Source: an uncultured Gemella sp.
GTDB lineage: Bacteria > Bacillota > Bacilli > Staphylococcales > Gemellaceae
Assembly: GCF_900766305.1 (NCBI RefSeq)
Contig: NZ_CAAFUZ010000080.1
Location: 1 to 20,730, forward strand
DNA: 20,730 nucleotides
Direction: 5' to 3'
The position numbers and the translations under genes were made by a program. Below, piece after piece: positions 8,866-16,912 of the stretch. How positions within the stretch are numbered: position 1 is the first letter of the stretch; each line of letters opens with the position of its first letter. Below the pieces are notes generated by a model. It did not search any database and was not told where the DNA came from. It saw only the letters and a list, made by a program, of their open reading frames with translations.

Positions 8866-11232
8866 ATGTTACAATTAGCTGTCTTTTTACCAGTAATTGC
8901 GATGTTTTTCGTACCTTTCTTAAGGAAAAACTTCAAAACCATCCATACTGGAAAATTTGTTATAGTTGTACCATTAATACTGTTTGGGTATTTTATTTCA
9001 AATCTTAAGTATATCTATTCAGGTGGAACAATCTATAAGAAACTAGCATTTGTTTCTAACGCTGGACTTGATATCAACCTAAATCTTGATGGTTTATCAC
9101 TTCTATTCTCATTACTAATTACAGGAATCGGTACTCTAGTCATACTATATTCATGTTACTATATGAGTATTACAGATGAAAAATTACATAAATTTTACAT
9201 ATTTTTACTAATATTCATGTCTGCCATGTTAGGTGTCGTTTTATCTGACAACATGCTTAGTATGTATATGTTCTGGGAAATGACATCTGTTTCTTCTTTC
9301 CTATTAATTAGTTACTGGCATGAAAATGATGCATCTAGAAAAGGAGCTCTAAAATCGTTGATTATTACAGTCTTTGGTGGAGTCCTAATGCTAGCAGGAA
9401 TTTTCGTTTTAAATAATATTACCGGAAGTTTTAACGTTAGTGAAATTATAGAATTCACTAAAAACCATGGATACAACAATAAATATGTAATAGCGATGAT
9501 TCTTATAATATTCGGTGCATTTACAAAATCAGCGCAATTTCCATTCCATATTTGGTTACCTGATGCAATGGCTGCACCTACACCAATCAGTAGTTACCTA
9601 CACTCAGCTACAATGGTTAAAGCTGGAATCTATCTATTACTAAGAATTGGAATTGTATTCTCATTTACCACTTCATTTGGTAATATCTTAATTATATTCG
9701 GAACTATCACTATGCTGATAGGATCTATTTCAGCAATTTTCCTAAAAGATTTAAAAGGAATTCTTGCATATTCAACTATTAGCCAACTTGGAATGATTAC
9801 TCTTATGATAGGTATCGCCAACCTTGGCCTATACAACGATAACCACTACGTTTATACATTTGCATTCTATGCAGTATGTTTCCATATTATTAACCATGCA
9901 GCATTTAAAGCAAGTTTATTTATGATTACTGGTATTATCGATCATTCATTCCATTCACGTGATATCGAAAAACTTCGTGGTATCAGAAGATATATGCCAC
10001 TTAGCTTTATATTAAGTATTATTGCTGGGTTCTCTATGGCAGGAATCCCACCTTTAAGTGGATTCTACTCAAAAGAATACTTCTTAACAGTTGTTTATGG
10101 ATTAACACAATCAAGCATGCTATATATGGTTATCGTGATAGCTGTAGTTATTGGAGCTTTAGGAACTGCTATTTATTCATTAATATTAGCCTTCAAACCA
10201 TTCCTAGGTAAATTCGATAATTCTATACTGGGAACTAAGAAATTACATCTTCCAAGTAATGGTATCTTCATATCTCCAATAATACTTGTAGTCTTCGTAA
10301 TTATTAACACATTCATAAAAGATTACATAGTTATTCCAGCTCAACAATCTGCGCTAGCTGTAAAAACAACTAATAACGAAGTAATCACTCATGTCCATCA
10401 TGATAGTTTCTTCTCAATAGAACTTCTTACTTCTATTATTGTTATCATTGCAAGTTTTGTAATTTATAAATTATTTGCAAGTGGAAATGGAATTTATAGT
10501 ATAAACCCTACTATTATTTCTATTCACGGAGCATATAATAACTTAGGTAACTTACTACACAAAGTAAGTGGTACACTTCATGATACATTTGTTACAAACC
10601 AACTTAGAAGAAATATGAGTTATATCTTTGTAGTATTATCAGCAACTATTATTGGTGGTTACTTTGCAATTGGTAGACCTATGTTAATTAATAACTTCTC
10701 TACAATTCACTACATGAATATTTTCATAGGACTATGTATAGTCGTGTGCTGTGTCGCTCTAACTACAGTCTATAATAGACTAGTACTTATTATCCTTTCT
10801 TCTGGGATTGGATTTATGATGACTGCTCTATATGTTACATTTAGAGCACCAGACTTAGCGATGACACAATTTGTAATTGAATCAATTTCTACTATTATTT
10901 TCTTAATAGCATTCATACTATTAACCAATAAAACAAAACAAGTAGAAAAACAAAGTTTTAAATTTACTAATGCAATAATTGCGACACTAACTGGTATTAG
11001 TTTTACAATCGTAGGATTAGTAGCATATGCATATAAAAATCCATCAGAAATTAGTCAATTCTATTTCGATAATGTTGTCGCATCTGGTGGAGGAAACATA
11101 GTAAATGTTATTATCGTAGATTTTAGGGGATTTGATACCCTATTTGAAATCACCGTTATGACAATGGTAGCATTAATCATCTATGCTATGTTTAAAATAA
11201 TTAAACGAGGAGGACCAAAAGATGAAAACTAA
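8866..11232 (+). CDS. mnhA: Na+/H+ antiporter subunit A (MnhA/MrpA)
   Basis: The largest membrane subunit of the multi-subunit Mrp antiporter, which expels Na+ in exchange for protons and supports pH and salt homeostasis. The 788 residues are close to B. subtilis MrpA. The N-terminal two thirds is a NuoL-like proton-channel domain with many membrane helices. Key residues known from B. subtilis MrpA are visible two positions earlier here: E138 (MFWEMTS), K221 and H228 (TKSAQFPFHIWLPDAMAAPTP) and K252 (MVKAG). The C-terminal part carries the MrpA-specific extension including the DUF4040/MrpB-like region (FRAPDLAMTQFVIESISTI). The start follows GAAAGAGG. Its end overlaps mnhB by 11 bp, and GAGGAGG for mnhB lies inside this gene. 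Confidence 0.96.
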   Translation: MLQLAVFLPVIAMFFVPFLRKNFKTIHTGKFVIVVPLILFGYFISNLKYIYSGGTIYKKLAFVSNAGLDINLNLDGLSLLFSLLITGIGTLVILYSCYYMSITDEKLHKFYIFLLIFMSAMLGVVLSDNMLSMYMFWEMTSVSSFLLISYWHENDASRKGALKSLIITVFGGVLMLAGIFVLNNITGSFNVSEIIEFTKNHGYNNKYVIAMILIIFGAFTKSAQFPFHIWLPDAMAAPTPISSYLHSATMVKAGIYLLLRIGIVFSFTTSFGNILIIFGTITMLIGSISAIFLKDLKGILAYSTISQLGMITLMIGIANLGLYNDNHYVYTFAFYAVCFHIINHAAFKASLFMITGIIDHSFHSRDIEKLRGIRRYMPLSFILSIIAGFSMAGIPPLSGFYSKEYFLTVVYGLTQSSMLYMVIVIAVVIGALGTAIYSLILAFKPFLGKFDNSILGTKKLHLPSNGIFISPIILVVFVIINTFIKDYIVIPAQQSALAVKTTNNEVITHVHHDSFFSIELLTSIIVIIASFVIYKLFASGNGIYSINPTIISIHGAYNNLGNLLHKVSGTLHDTFVTNQLRRNMSYIFVVLSATIIGGYFAIGRPMLINNFSTIHYMNIFIGLCIVVCCVALTTVYNRLVLIILSSGIGFMMTALYVTFRAPDLAMTQFVIESISTIIFLIAFILLTNKTKQVEKQSFKFTNAIIATLTGISFTIVGLVAYAYKNPSEISQFYFDNVVASGGGNIVNVIIVDFRGFDTLFEITVMTMVALIIYAMFKIIKRGGPKDEN

Positions 11233-11647
11233 TGATGTAATTTTAAAATCATTATCTGCTATTATTTCAGGATGTATATTTTTACTTTCTCTTAGTTTGT
11301 ACTTTGGTGGTCACTTCCTTCCTGGTGGTGGTTTCGTTGGTGGTCTCCTTTGTACAATGGCATTAGCGCTAGCAATGTTTACTTATGGAATCGATAGAGT
11401 CACTAAACTTCTACCTATTAACTATGTTTATGTAACTGCTATTGGATTACTTTTCTCTATAGGAACTGCCTTTAGCGGTGTTGTAGTTGGAAAAAATTTC
11501 TTTAAACATCATTTCACTCACATTCACGTTCCAATAATGGGAGAAATGGAATTACATACAGCTGCAATATTCGACTTAGGGGTATACTTTGTAGTTGTTG
11601 GAGTTCTTATGTCAGTAATTTTGGCTTTCGGAAAGGATGGTAAATAA
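11222..11647 (+). CDS. mnhB: Na+/H+ antiporter subunit B (MnhB/MrpB)
   Basis: A small integral membrane subunit (141 residues, usual size) of the Mrp complex with about four membrane helices. The conserved glycine-rich stretch FGGHFLPGGGFVGGLL is the signature of the MrpB family and of the equivalent helix in complex I-related complexes. A histidine-rich periplasmic-side loop (KHHFTHIHVP) follows. The ATG overlaps the end of mnhA, and the stop codon shares one base with the mnhC start (TAATG), suggesting translational coupling. It is needed for assembly of the full complex; it does not transport on its own. Confidence 0.95.
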   Translation: MKTNDVILKSLSAIISGCIFLLSLSLYFGGHFLPGGGFVGGLLCTMALALAMFTYGIDRVTKLLPINYVYVTAIGLLFSIGTAFSGVVVGKNFFKHHFTHIHVPIMGEMELHTAAIFDLGVYFVVVGVLMSVILAFGKDGK

Positions 11648-12006
11648 TGGAATTTTATATGATTATCTTATGTGGTATTCTTGTTGGTTTTGGTGTTTAC
11701 CTTATGCTTTCTAAGAGTATGATGCGAATAATAATTGGGGTTGGTCTTTTTGGACATGCTGCTAACCTTATTATACTTATCGCAGGTGGTTTATATGATG
11801 GAGATATTCCTATTATTTCAGAATTAGGTAAGAATTATATAGACCCTATTCCAGCGGCACTTATTCTTACTGCCATCGTTATCGGATTCGCAGTAACTTG
11901 TCTTCTAATTTCAATCTATATCGCTAACTACAAACTAAAAGGCAGCGATAATGTAATTGATCTTGAAGATGTAGAAAATATGAAGGAGGAAAGAAATAAT
12001 GCATAG
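11647..12006 (+). CDS. mnhC: Na+/H+ antiporter subunit C (MnhC/MrpC)
   Basis: This 119-residue membrane subunit is homologous to NuoK of complex I, with three membrane helices. It shows the family pattern GFGVYLMLSKSMMRIIIGVGLFGHAANL and the later DPIPAALILTAIVIGFAVT stretch. The C-terminal tail is charged and cytoplasmic. The start overlaps mnhB by one base (after AAAGGATGG) and the end overlaps mnhD by 8 bp. Confidence 0.95.
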   Translation: MEFYMIILCGILVGFGVYLMLSKSMMRIIIGVGLFGHAANLIILIAGGLYDGDIPIISELGKNYIDPIPAALILTAIVIGFAVTCLLISIYIANYKLKGSDNVIDLEDVENMKEERNNA

Positions 12007-13480
12007 TAATTTACCTGTTATACCAATATTTATCCCCCTTCTATTTGCAGCAATAACGGTATTATTTAGAAAAAGAATAGCAATGCAACGTTTATTAACA
12101 ACATTCGCTACATTACTAGTCTTAGCATTTTCTATATTCAATATCTATATGGTGAATAAACACCAAATACTAATATTAGAAATGGGGAACTGGGCTAGTC
12201 CATTTGGTATTACTTTAACATTAGATGGACTTAATAGTGTTTTAGTTACAACATCTTCAGTTGTATTTCTTGCAACATTGATTTATTCATTTAAAACGAT
12301 TGATAAAGTTCGAGAACTTAGTTTCTTCTATCCAGGATTTTTATTAATTATGGTTGGAATAAACGGAGCTTTCACTACAGGTGATATATTTAACCTTTTC
12401 GTTTTCTATGAAATCTTACTTATGTCATCTTACTTACTGCTGTTAGTAGGTATTAATAAAGAACAACTTAAATCTTCTATTAGTTATGTACTAATGAATG
12501 TTTTTGCTGGTAGCTTATTTGTTATTAGTATTGGATATCTCTACACGATTGTTGGTAGCTTAAATATGGCATACATATCACAAACAATCTCATCGATGGC
12601 TGATCGTCGAGGATTATACCTTGTTGGAGCTGTAATGATATTTGTATTCTGTATGAAGGGTGCTCTATTCCCGCTATTCACATGGATGAATAGATCATAC
12701 GCGGCACCACCAATTGCAATCTCAATAATCTTTGGAGCATTATTAACAAAAGTTGGACTTTACTCAATAATTAGAACGTATGGATTATTCTATTACGAAT
12801 CAAACTTTATCAAGTCTTATATATTAATACTTGGAGCAGTCTCAATCATAGCTGGTTGTATCGGAGCTATCTATCAAAAAGATTTAAAACAAATAGTAAT
12901 TTTTAATATCGTAATTTCTCTTGGAGTTATGGTATGCGGAACTGCAACACTGAATACTTTCGGTGTTAAAGGTGCTTTATTCTATGCAGTAAATGACATA
13001 TTACTAAAAGCTGCATTATTCATAGTTGTTGGATTAATAATTTACGTTAGTGGAGTTAAATATCTCCAAAAATGTGGATTAATCAATAAATATCCTCTTC
13101 TTGGTTGGACATATTTTATTATAGTTCTATCATTAGCAGGTGTTCCACCTTTCAGTGGATTCTATGGTAAAGCACTAATAATTAAAGGGTTAGTCACAAA
13201 CAACGATACATTCATAGCAATCTTAGTTGCCTTATCCGGATTAGTTGTATTTTACTCTTTAATTAGAATATTCTTAAATGTATTCTACGATAATATCAAT
13301 AAGAGTTTAATTTTAAAACCACTTCCAAAAGGTGTTCAAATTCCTCTTGTCGCTATCGTAGCAATAGCACTTATTATCGGAGTAAGTACTAATCTATTAG
13401 ATGGTTTCTTCGATAAAGGTATACAAATGGTACTAAATCCTCAACACTATATTGACTTAGTACTTAAGAAAGGAGCATAA
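11999..13480 (+). CDS. mnhD: Na+/H+ antiporter subunit D (MnhD/MrpD)
   Basis: The second antiporter-like (NuoM/N-related) subunit, 493 residues with about 14 membrane helices, forming another proton or ion path in the Mrp complex. Residues matching those essential in B. subtilis MrpD are E138 (VFYEILLMSSYLL), K220 (FCMKGALFPLFTWM) and K251 (LLTKVGLYSI). FSGFYGKALI corresponds to the later conserved helix. AAGGAGGAAAG inside mnhC serves as ribosome site, and the ATG overlaps the mnhC end by 8 bp. Two bases separate its stop from mnhE. Confidence 0.96.
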   Translation: MHSNLPVIPIFIPLLFAAITVLFRKRIAMQRLLTTFATLLVLAFSIFNIYMVNKHQILILEMGNWASPFGITLTLDGLNSVLVTTSSVVFLATLIYSFKTIDKVRELSFFYPGFLLIMVGINGAFTTGDIFNLFVFYEILLMSSYLLLLVGINKEQLKSSISYVLMNVFAGSLFVISIGYLYTIVGSLNMAYISQTISSMADRRGLYLVGAVMIFVFCMKGALFPLFTWMNRSYAAPPIAISIIFGALLTKVGLYSIIRTYGLFYYESNFIKSYILILGAVSIIAGCIGAIYQKDLKQIVIFNIVISLGVMVCGTATLNTFGVKGALFYAVNDILLKAALFIVVGLIIYVSGVKYLQKCGLINKYPLLGWTYFIIVLSLAGVPPFSGFYGKALIIKGLVTNNDTFIAILVALSGLVVFYSLIRIFLNVFYDNINKSLILKPLPKGVQIPLVAIVAIALIIGVSTNLLDGFFDKGIQMVLNPQHYIDLVLKKGA

Positions 13481-13482
13481 TA

Positions 13483-13980
13483 ATGGCACTACAATTTTTA
13501 ATTAATATATTAGTTGGTGTAGTATGGATGTTCTTTTCAGGTAACTATAATTCTGAATATTTTGCAGTAGGATTTTTCTGGGGTATGGTACTACTATTCA
13601 TCTTTAGAAAAACATTTGCAAAAAACATTCTAGGAGATCAACTTTATTACATTTATGTTTATAAATGGATAAAATTAATCTTAATGTTCTTGTTTGAATT
13701 ATTAAAAGCAGATATAAATGTCTTAAAATTAATGTTCAAAAAAGATCTTGATATTAACCCTGTTATTTTTGAATATCCTTTAGAAGTAACAAAAAATTGG
13801 CAAATTACGTTGCTTGCCAATATGATAACTTTAACACCAGGTACACTTACAGTTAACGTTGGTCATGATAATAAAACACTTCATATTCATTGCCTTGATA
13901 CTGATGATATTCCTGGTGAGATTGAAGGTATAAAAAATAGTTTTGAAAAAGCAATACTGGAGGTTGATTTAAATGGATAA
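13483..13980 (+). CDS. mnhE: Na+/H+ antiporter subunit E (MnhE/MrpE)
   Basis: A 165-residue subunit of the Mrp complex that has no complex I counterpart. Hydrophobic N-terminal helices (FLINILVGVVWMFF, FAVGFFWGMVLLFIF) are followed by a cytoplasmic alpha/beta part with the family-typical stretch LLANMITLTPGTLTVNV and a HIHCLDTDD segment. The ribosome site AAAGGAG (13469-13475) lies in the end of mnhD. The stop overlaps the mnhF start by 8 bp. Confidence 0.94.
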   Translation: MALQFLINILVGVVWMFFSGNYNSEYFAVGFFWGMVLLFIFRKTFAKNILGDQLYYIYVYKWIKLILMFLFELLKADINVLKLMFKKDLDINPVIFEYPLEVTKNWQITLLANMITLTPGTLTVNVGHDNKTLHIHCLDTDDIPGEIEGIKNSFEKAILEVDLNG

Positions 13981-14263
13981 AGTATTAGACTATTCAATTT
14001 TACTAGGTATATTCGCTAGTATTGCAATGATATTTTTCTTATTAATTTATATCGTAAAAAAACCGAGCATATTCGATAAATTAATAGCAAGTGATCTACT
14101 TGCTATGCCGCTGATGTGCTTAATAGTTTTAGTTAGTATGTACTACAAAACTTTTTCTTATATTTCACTTATACTTATCATAGCTATTATATGTTTAGTA
14201 GGTACAGTTGTTACTGCTAGATTCTTAGCTAAAAAGGAGGTCTTTAGTGATGATACTAAATAG
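13973..14263 (+). CDS. mnhF: Na+/H+ antiporter subunit F (MnhF/MrpF)
   Basis: A 96-residue subunit with three membrane helices, the usual size for MrpF. The conserved DKLIASDLLAMPLMCLIVL region contains the membrane-embedded acidic residue characteristic of the family. TGGAGG lies just upstream inside mnhE, and the end overlaps mnhG by 14 bp if the ATG at 14250 is used. Confidence 0.94.
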   Translation: MDKVLDYSILLGIFASIAMIFFLLIYIVKKPSIFDKLIASDLLAMPLMCLIVLVSMYYKTFSYISLILIIAIICLVGTVVTARFLAKKEVFSDDTK

Positions 14264-14618
14264 TATTTTAGACATTATTATTATACTTCTAATTTTAATC
14301 GCAGTAATAGCAATGCTATCAACAGTAATAGGATTTATTAGATTACCTGATGAAATAACTAAAATACATGCCGCAGGAGTTACAGGATCTTTCGCTATAG
14401 AATTAATTCTTATAGCTGGATTTATATACTTCTATCGTTATCTACATGTATTTGAATATAAATTTTTATTAGCAATAGCATTCTTATTCTTAGCTGCTCC
14501 AGTTTCAGCACACATGATATCTATAAGTGCAATAATATATAATAAACATGTATATTCTAAAAATAATAAAGATGAAGCTAAGAAAGTACTTGATGATATT
14601 GAAAAATTAAATAAATAA
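14250..14618 (+). CDS. mnhG: Na+/H+ antiporter subunit G (MnhG/MrpG)
   Basis: The last Mrp subunit, about 122 residues with three membrane helices. The motif TVIGFIRLPDEITKIHAAG is diagnostic of MrpG, followed by FLFLAAPVSAHMISISA. I prefer ATG 14250 because GGAGG (14236-14240) stands 9 bases ahead; an in-frame GTG at 14247 is one codon earlier and cannot be excluded. The operon closes with a terminator 8 bases after the stop codon, so all seven subunits of a complete Mrp complex are present and intact. Confidence 0.94.
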   Translation: MILNSILDIIIILLILIAVIAMLSTVIGFIRLPDEITKIHAAGVTGSFAIELILIAGFIYFYRYLHVFEYKFLLAIAFLFLAAPVSAHMISISAIIYNKHVYSKNNKDEAKKVLDDIEKLNK

Positions 14619-14626
14619 ACTAGTCA

Positions 14627-14662
14627 GAGGAATGATTAACAAAAATTATTCCTCATTTTTTT
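14627..14662 (+). terminator. Terminator of the mnh operon
   Basis: An 11-bp stem (14627-14637 with 14644-14654, one G-U pair) has the sides GAGGAATGATT and AATTATTCCTC, and is followed by a run of T at 14656-14662. Confidence 0.85.
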
Positions 14663-14765
14663 ATTCTTCAAACTTACTATTTCTTTATTTTAGTTCATTA
14701 AATTTAAAAAATATAGACAATTAACTAATATAATGCTTTCATATCCTTCTAATGTCCCCTAAACC

Positions 14766-14794
14766 TTGACTTATTTCCTTTTATATAGTAATAT
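14766..14794 (+). promoter_or_regulatory. Sigma-A promoter of glmM
   Basis: TTGACT (14766-14771) and TAATAT (14789-14794) are separated by 17 bp, about 35 bp before the ATG. This indicates glmM has its own promoter, separate from mnh. Confidence 0.6.
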
Positions 14795-14828
14795 TCATAT
14801 AGATTATAAAACAAGGAGTCATTTTTTT

Positions 14829-16172
14829 ATGAGAAAATATTTTGGAACTGACGGTATTCGTGGTATCGCAGGAGAATCACTAACAGCCGATTTGAGTTTT
14901 AAAGTAGGTAAAGCTCTAGGTAAATTACTTACTGAAAAAAAAGATCATCCAAAAGTAGTAATTGGTAGAGATACTAGAATTTCATGTGACATGATTGAAC
15001 ACGCACTAACAGCAGGGCTTACTAGTACAGGTGTTAATGTAATGACAGTTGGTACTATACCTACTCCTGCAATTGCTTATTTAACAAAAACAATTGAAAC
15101 AGATAGTGGAATTATGATTTCTGCTTCACACAATCCTTATCAAGATAACGGAATTAAGATTTTTGGTCCTGATGGATTCAAACTTACAGATGTACAAGAA
15201 TTAGAAATCGAATCATTAATTGATAATTCTGAACAAATTAAAAACGCTAGTTTTGAAAAAATTGGAAAAGTATACGGTGGTAATGAATTAACTCAAAAAT
15301 ATATTCAACATATTAAACAATCTATCACTGGAGACTTATCTGATATTAAGATCGCATTAGATTGTGCCAATGGAGCTACAACTGGTGTCGCACCATTTAT
15401 TTTCGGAGATTTAGAAGCTGATATAGAAACTATTGGTTGCCAACCAAATGGTATCAATATTAACGATAATGTAGGTTCTACAAAAATCGCGACAATTTCT
15501 GAATTCGTAAAAGAAAATAACGTTGATGTAGGATTCGCTTTCGATGGAGATGGTGACAGAGTTTTAGCAGTTGATGCTGAAGGAAATGTGGTTGATGGTG
15601 ATAAAATCATGTTTATTCTTGCAAAACACCTTAAAGAACAAGGTGAGTTAAAAGATAACATGGTAGTTTCTACAGTAATGAGTAATATCGGTTTCTATAA
15701 AGCTATGGAAGAAAACGGATTACAATCTGTTAAAACTGCAGTGGGAGATCGCTATGTAGTTGAGGAAATGAGAAAAAATGATTACTCACTTGGTGGTGAA
15801 CAATCAGGACATATCGTTCTAATGAACTACGCTACAACTGGTGATGGAATTCTTACTGCTGTTAAACTTTCTAACATTATTAAAACATCTGGAAAATCTC
15901 TAAAAGAATTAGCTTCAGAAGTTAGTATCTATCCACAAAAATTAGTAAATATTAAAGTAGTTGATAAGAAAACTGCTATGGAAGATGCCGAAATCCTAGC
16001 TGAATGTGAAAAAGTAGAAAAAGAATTAGAAGGTAATGGACGTATCTTATTACGTGCATCTGGAACAGAAAACCTAATTCGAGTAATGGTAGAAGCAAGT
16101 AGTGATGAGCTAACTGATAAATATTGTGAACAAGTAGCTAAAATTGTTCGTGAAAAATTTGAAGTAAAATAA
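14829..16172 (+). CDS. glmM: Phosphoglucosamine mutase
   Basis: Converts glucosamine-6-phosphate to glucosamine-1-phosphate, the step before UDP-GlcNAc and so essential for peptidoglycan and wall polymers. The 447 residues match GlmM length. Catalytic phosphoserine S100 lies in MISASHNPYQDNGIKIFG; the Mg2+ loop is DGDGDR; the sugar-binding loop is GGEQSGH; the phosphate loop is RASGTENLIRVMVEA. The ATG at 14829 follows AAGGAG (14813-14818) and gives the standard N-terminus MRKYFGTDGIRG; an upstream in-frame extension would start within the promoter. In many Firmicutes this gene is the third of a cdaA-ybbR-glmM operon; here neither partner is next to it. It stands alone between terminators. 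Confidence 0.97.
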   Translation: MRKYFGTDGIRGIAGESLTADLSFKVGKALGKLLTEKKDHPKVVIGRDTRISCDMIEHALTAGLTSTGVNVMTVGTIPTPAIAYLTKTIETDSGIMISASHNPYQDNGIKIFGPDGFKLTDVQELEIESLIDNSEQIKNASFEKIGKVYGGNELTQKYIQHIKQSITGDLSDIKIALDCANGATTGVAPFIFGDLEADIETIGCQPNGININDNVGSTKIATISEFVKENNVDVGFAFDGDGDRVLAVDAEGNVVDGDKIMFILAKHLKEQGELKDNMVVSTVMSNIGFYKAMEENGLQSVKTAVGDRYVVEEMRKNDYSLGGEQSGHIVLMNYATTGDGILTAVKLSNIIKTSGKSLKELASEVSIYPQKLVNIKVVDKKTAMEDAEILAECEKVEKELEGNGRILLRASGTENLIRVMVEASSDELTDKYCEQVAKIVREKFEVK

Positions 16173-16179
16173 AAAATTT

Positions 16180-16213
16180 AAAGAAGTTAGAATTCAAAAA
16201 CTAACTTCTTTTT
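16180..16213 (+). terminator. Terminator of glmM
   Basis: AAAGAAGTTAG (16180-16190) pairs with CTAACTTCTTT (16201-16211) around a 10-nt loop, running into a T tract 7 bases after the stop codon. Confidence 0.85.
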
Positions 16214-16435
16214 ATTTTCTGTATTCTCAAGGTATACAATTATATAAATAACCTCATCATAAAGACAAATTTATAGCCTAAAAATGATGTTTTTAAAGCA
16301 AATTTATTTTATAAACATTTTTTTATATTTATGTTTACTTTTTCTATAATTATATACTTAATATTACATTAATTTTTTTTTAATGAGTAATTAGTATAGT
16401 CAAAATGTATATATCTGCACAAGATATTTACATCT

Positions 16436-16471
16436 TTACAGTAAACCAAATTCTAGTTATTTTTACTGTAA
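16436..16471. repeat. Paired palindromic boxes TTACAGTAA / TTACTGTAA
   Basis: TTACAGTAA (16436-16444) and TTACTGTAA (16463-16471) are each palindromic about a central base and are reverse complements of each other, with centres 27 bp apart. Together with one extra base pair they can form a 10-bp stem with a 16-nt loop. No T tract follows, so it is not a standard terminator. It may be a pair of operator half-sites or an RNA hairpin. Confidence 0.5.
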
Positions 16472-16483
16472 TAATAATATCGA

Positions 16484-16500
16484 TTGTAGTTAAACTACAA
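16484..16500. repeat. Perfect 17-bp inverted repeat TTGTAGTT-A-AACTACAA
   Basis: Eight-base arms around a single central A form an operator-like palindrome 13 bases after the preceding paired boxes. No gene starts within 400 bp, so its role is unknown. Confidence 0.5.
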
Positions 16501-16610
16501 ATTCATTAGTATATTATTATCAAAATTTTAATCTTTTTATATAAATCGAGTTTTATTAATATTTTACCAAAAATTTTTTTCAATATCTCAAAAAAAATTT
16601 TATTTTCCTC

Positions 16611-16639
16611 TTGTTTTTTGTATATACTTCTGTTATACT
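16611..16639 (+). promoter_or_regulatory. Strong promoter of a candidate small RNA
   Basis: TTGTTT (16611-16616) and TATACT (16634-16639) are separated by 17 bp, with TG one base before the -10 (TGT-TATACT). It points into a region without a coding frame. Confidence 0.65.
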
Positions 16640-16644
16640 TATAA

Positions 16645-16771
16645 GTGAAGTAATTAATATATTACTTCATATGTTCTTTTATTATAAGTCTCCCTAGCTT
16701 ATAATAAAGACTTTTCATATTTACTCCCTTATTTCTACCTTACAATATTTTTTGTAAGGTAGGTTTTTTTT
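16645..16771 (+). ncRNA. Candidate C-rich small RNA
   Basis: Between a good promoter and a strong terminator lie about 127 nt with three successive hairpins: TGAAGTAAT (16646-16654) with 16661-16669; an 11-bp stem 16678-16688 with 16698-16708 whose loop is TCTCCCTAG; and the terminator. A second unpaired CTCCCTT is at 16724-16730. The longest ATG frame is 8 codons without a ribosome site, so it is not coding. C-rich loops and linkers complementary to Shine-Dalgarno sequences are the hallmark of Firmicutes regulatory sRNAs such as RsaE/RoxS and LhrC, but I see no overall sequence likeness to those. The manganese transporter operon begins about 140 bp downstream. Confidence 0.6.
16735..16771 (+). 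terminator. Terminator of the candidate small RNA
   Basis: CTACCTTACAA (16735-16745) pairs perfectly with 16752-16762 around a 6-nt loop, followed by G and eight T. It is one of the strongest intrinsic terminators in the window, yet no coding gene lies immediately upstream. Confidence 0.85.
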
Positions 16772-16835
16772 CTTTAAAAATTCATTTTTTTTTATCATTT
16801 TTTAGCTTTACTCATGTTTTTTTTCTAATCACAAC

Positions 16836-16873
16836 AAAATTCACTTGACTTATTTTCTTTCCTAAGGTAAACT
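16836..16873 (+). promoter_or_regulatory. Promoter and manganese-operator-like sites of the psa operon
   Basis: TTGACT (16845-16850) and TAAACT (16868-16873), 17 bp apart, form the promoter. The -35 is embedded in AAAATTCACTTGACTTATTTT (16836-16856 plus flanks), close to the AAATTAACTTGACTTAATTT type of site bound by the DtxR-family repressors ScaR/PsaR. A second imperfect palindrome TTTCCTAAGGTAAA (about 16858-16871) overlaps the -10 and resembles MntR boxes. Repression by Mn2+-loaded regulator is therefore likely. This is an inference from remembered consensus sites. Confidence 0.6.
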
Positions 16874-16912
16874 TTAATGTATACAGAAAAAATATGAAAA
16901 GAAGGGACAAGT

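Larger units (their letters stand above)
16214..16610. other. AT-rich gene-free spacer with several inverted repeats
   Basis: No reading frame with a ribosome site is visible on either strand. The left half is plain AT-rich DNA. From about 16367 to 16500 inverted repeats are crowded together (listed separately). The right end leads into the promoter of the candidate sRNA. Confidence 0.55.

Noticed and set aside
14766..14828. Longer N-terminus for GlmM
   Set aside because: The extension would start in the -35 element, and MRKYFGTDGIRG from 14829 is the standard GlmM N-terminus with AAGGAG upstream.
15305..15661. Long open frame on the minus strand inside glmM
   Set aside because: It is antisense to a fully conserved gene, has no ribosome site and its translation is low-complexity S/P/I-rich; the same holds for other antisense frames within metG, pepT, mnhA and the permease gene.
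16645..16912. Manganese riboswitch (yybP-ykoY type) in front of the transporter operon
   Set aside because: The structured RNA ends at its own terminator before the operon promoter, and no yybP-ykoY core motif is visible; the operon leader is only about 35 nt.
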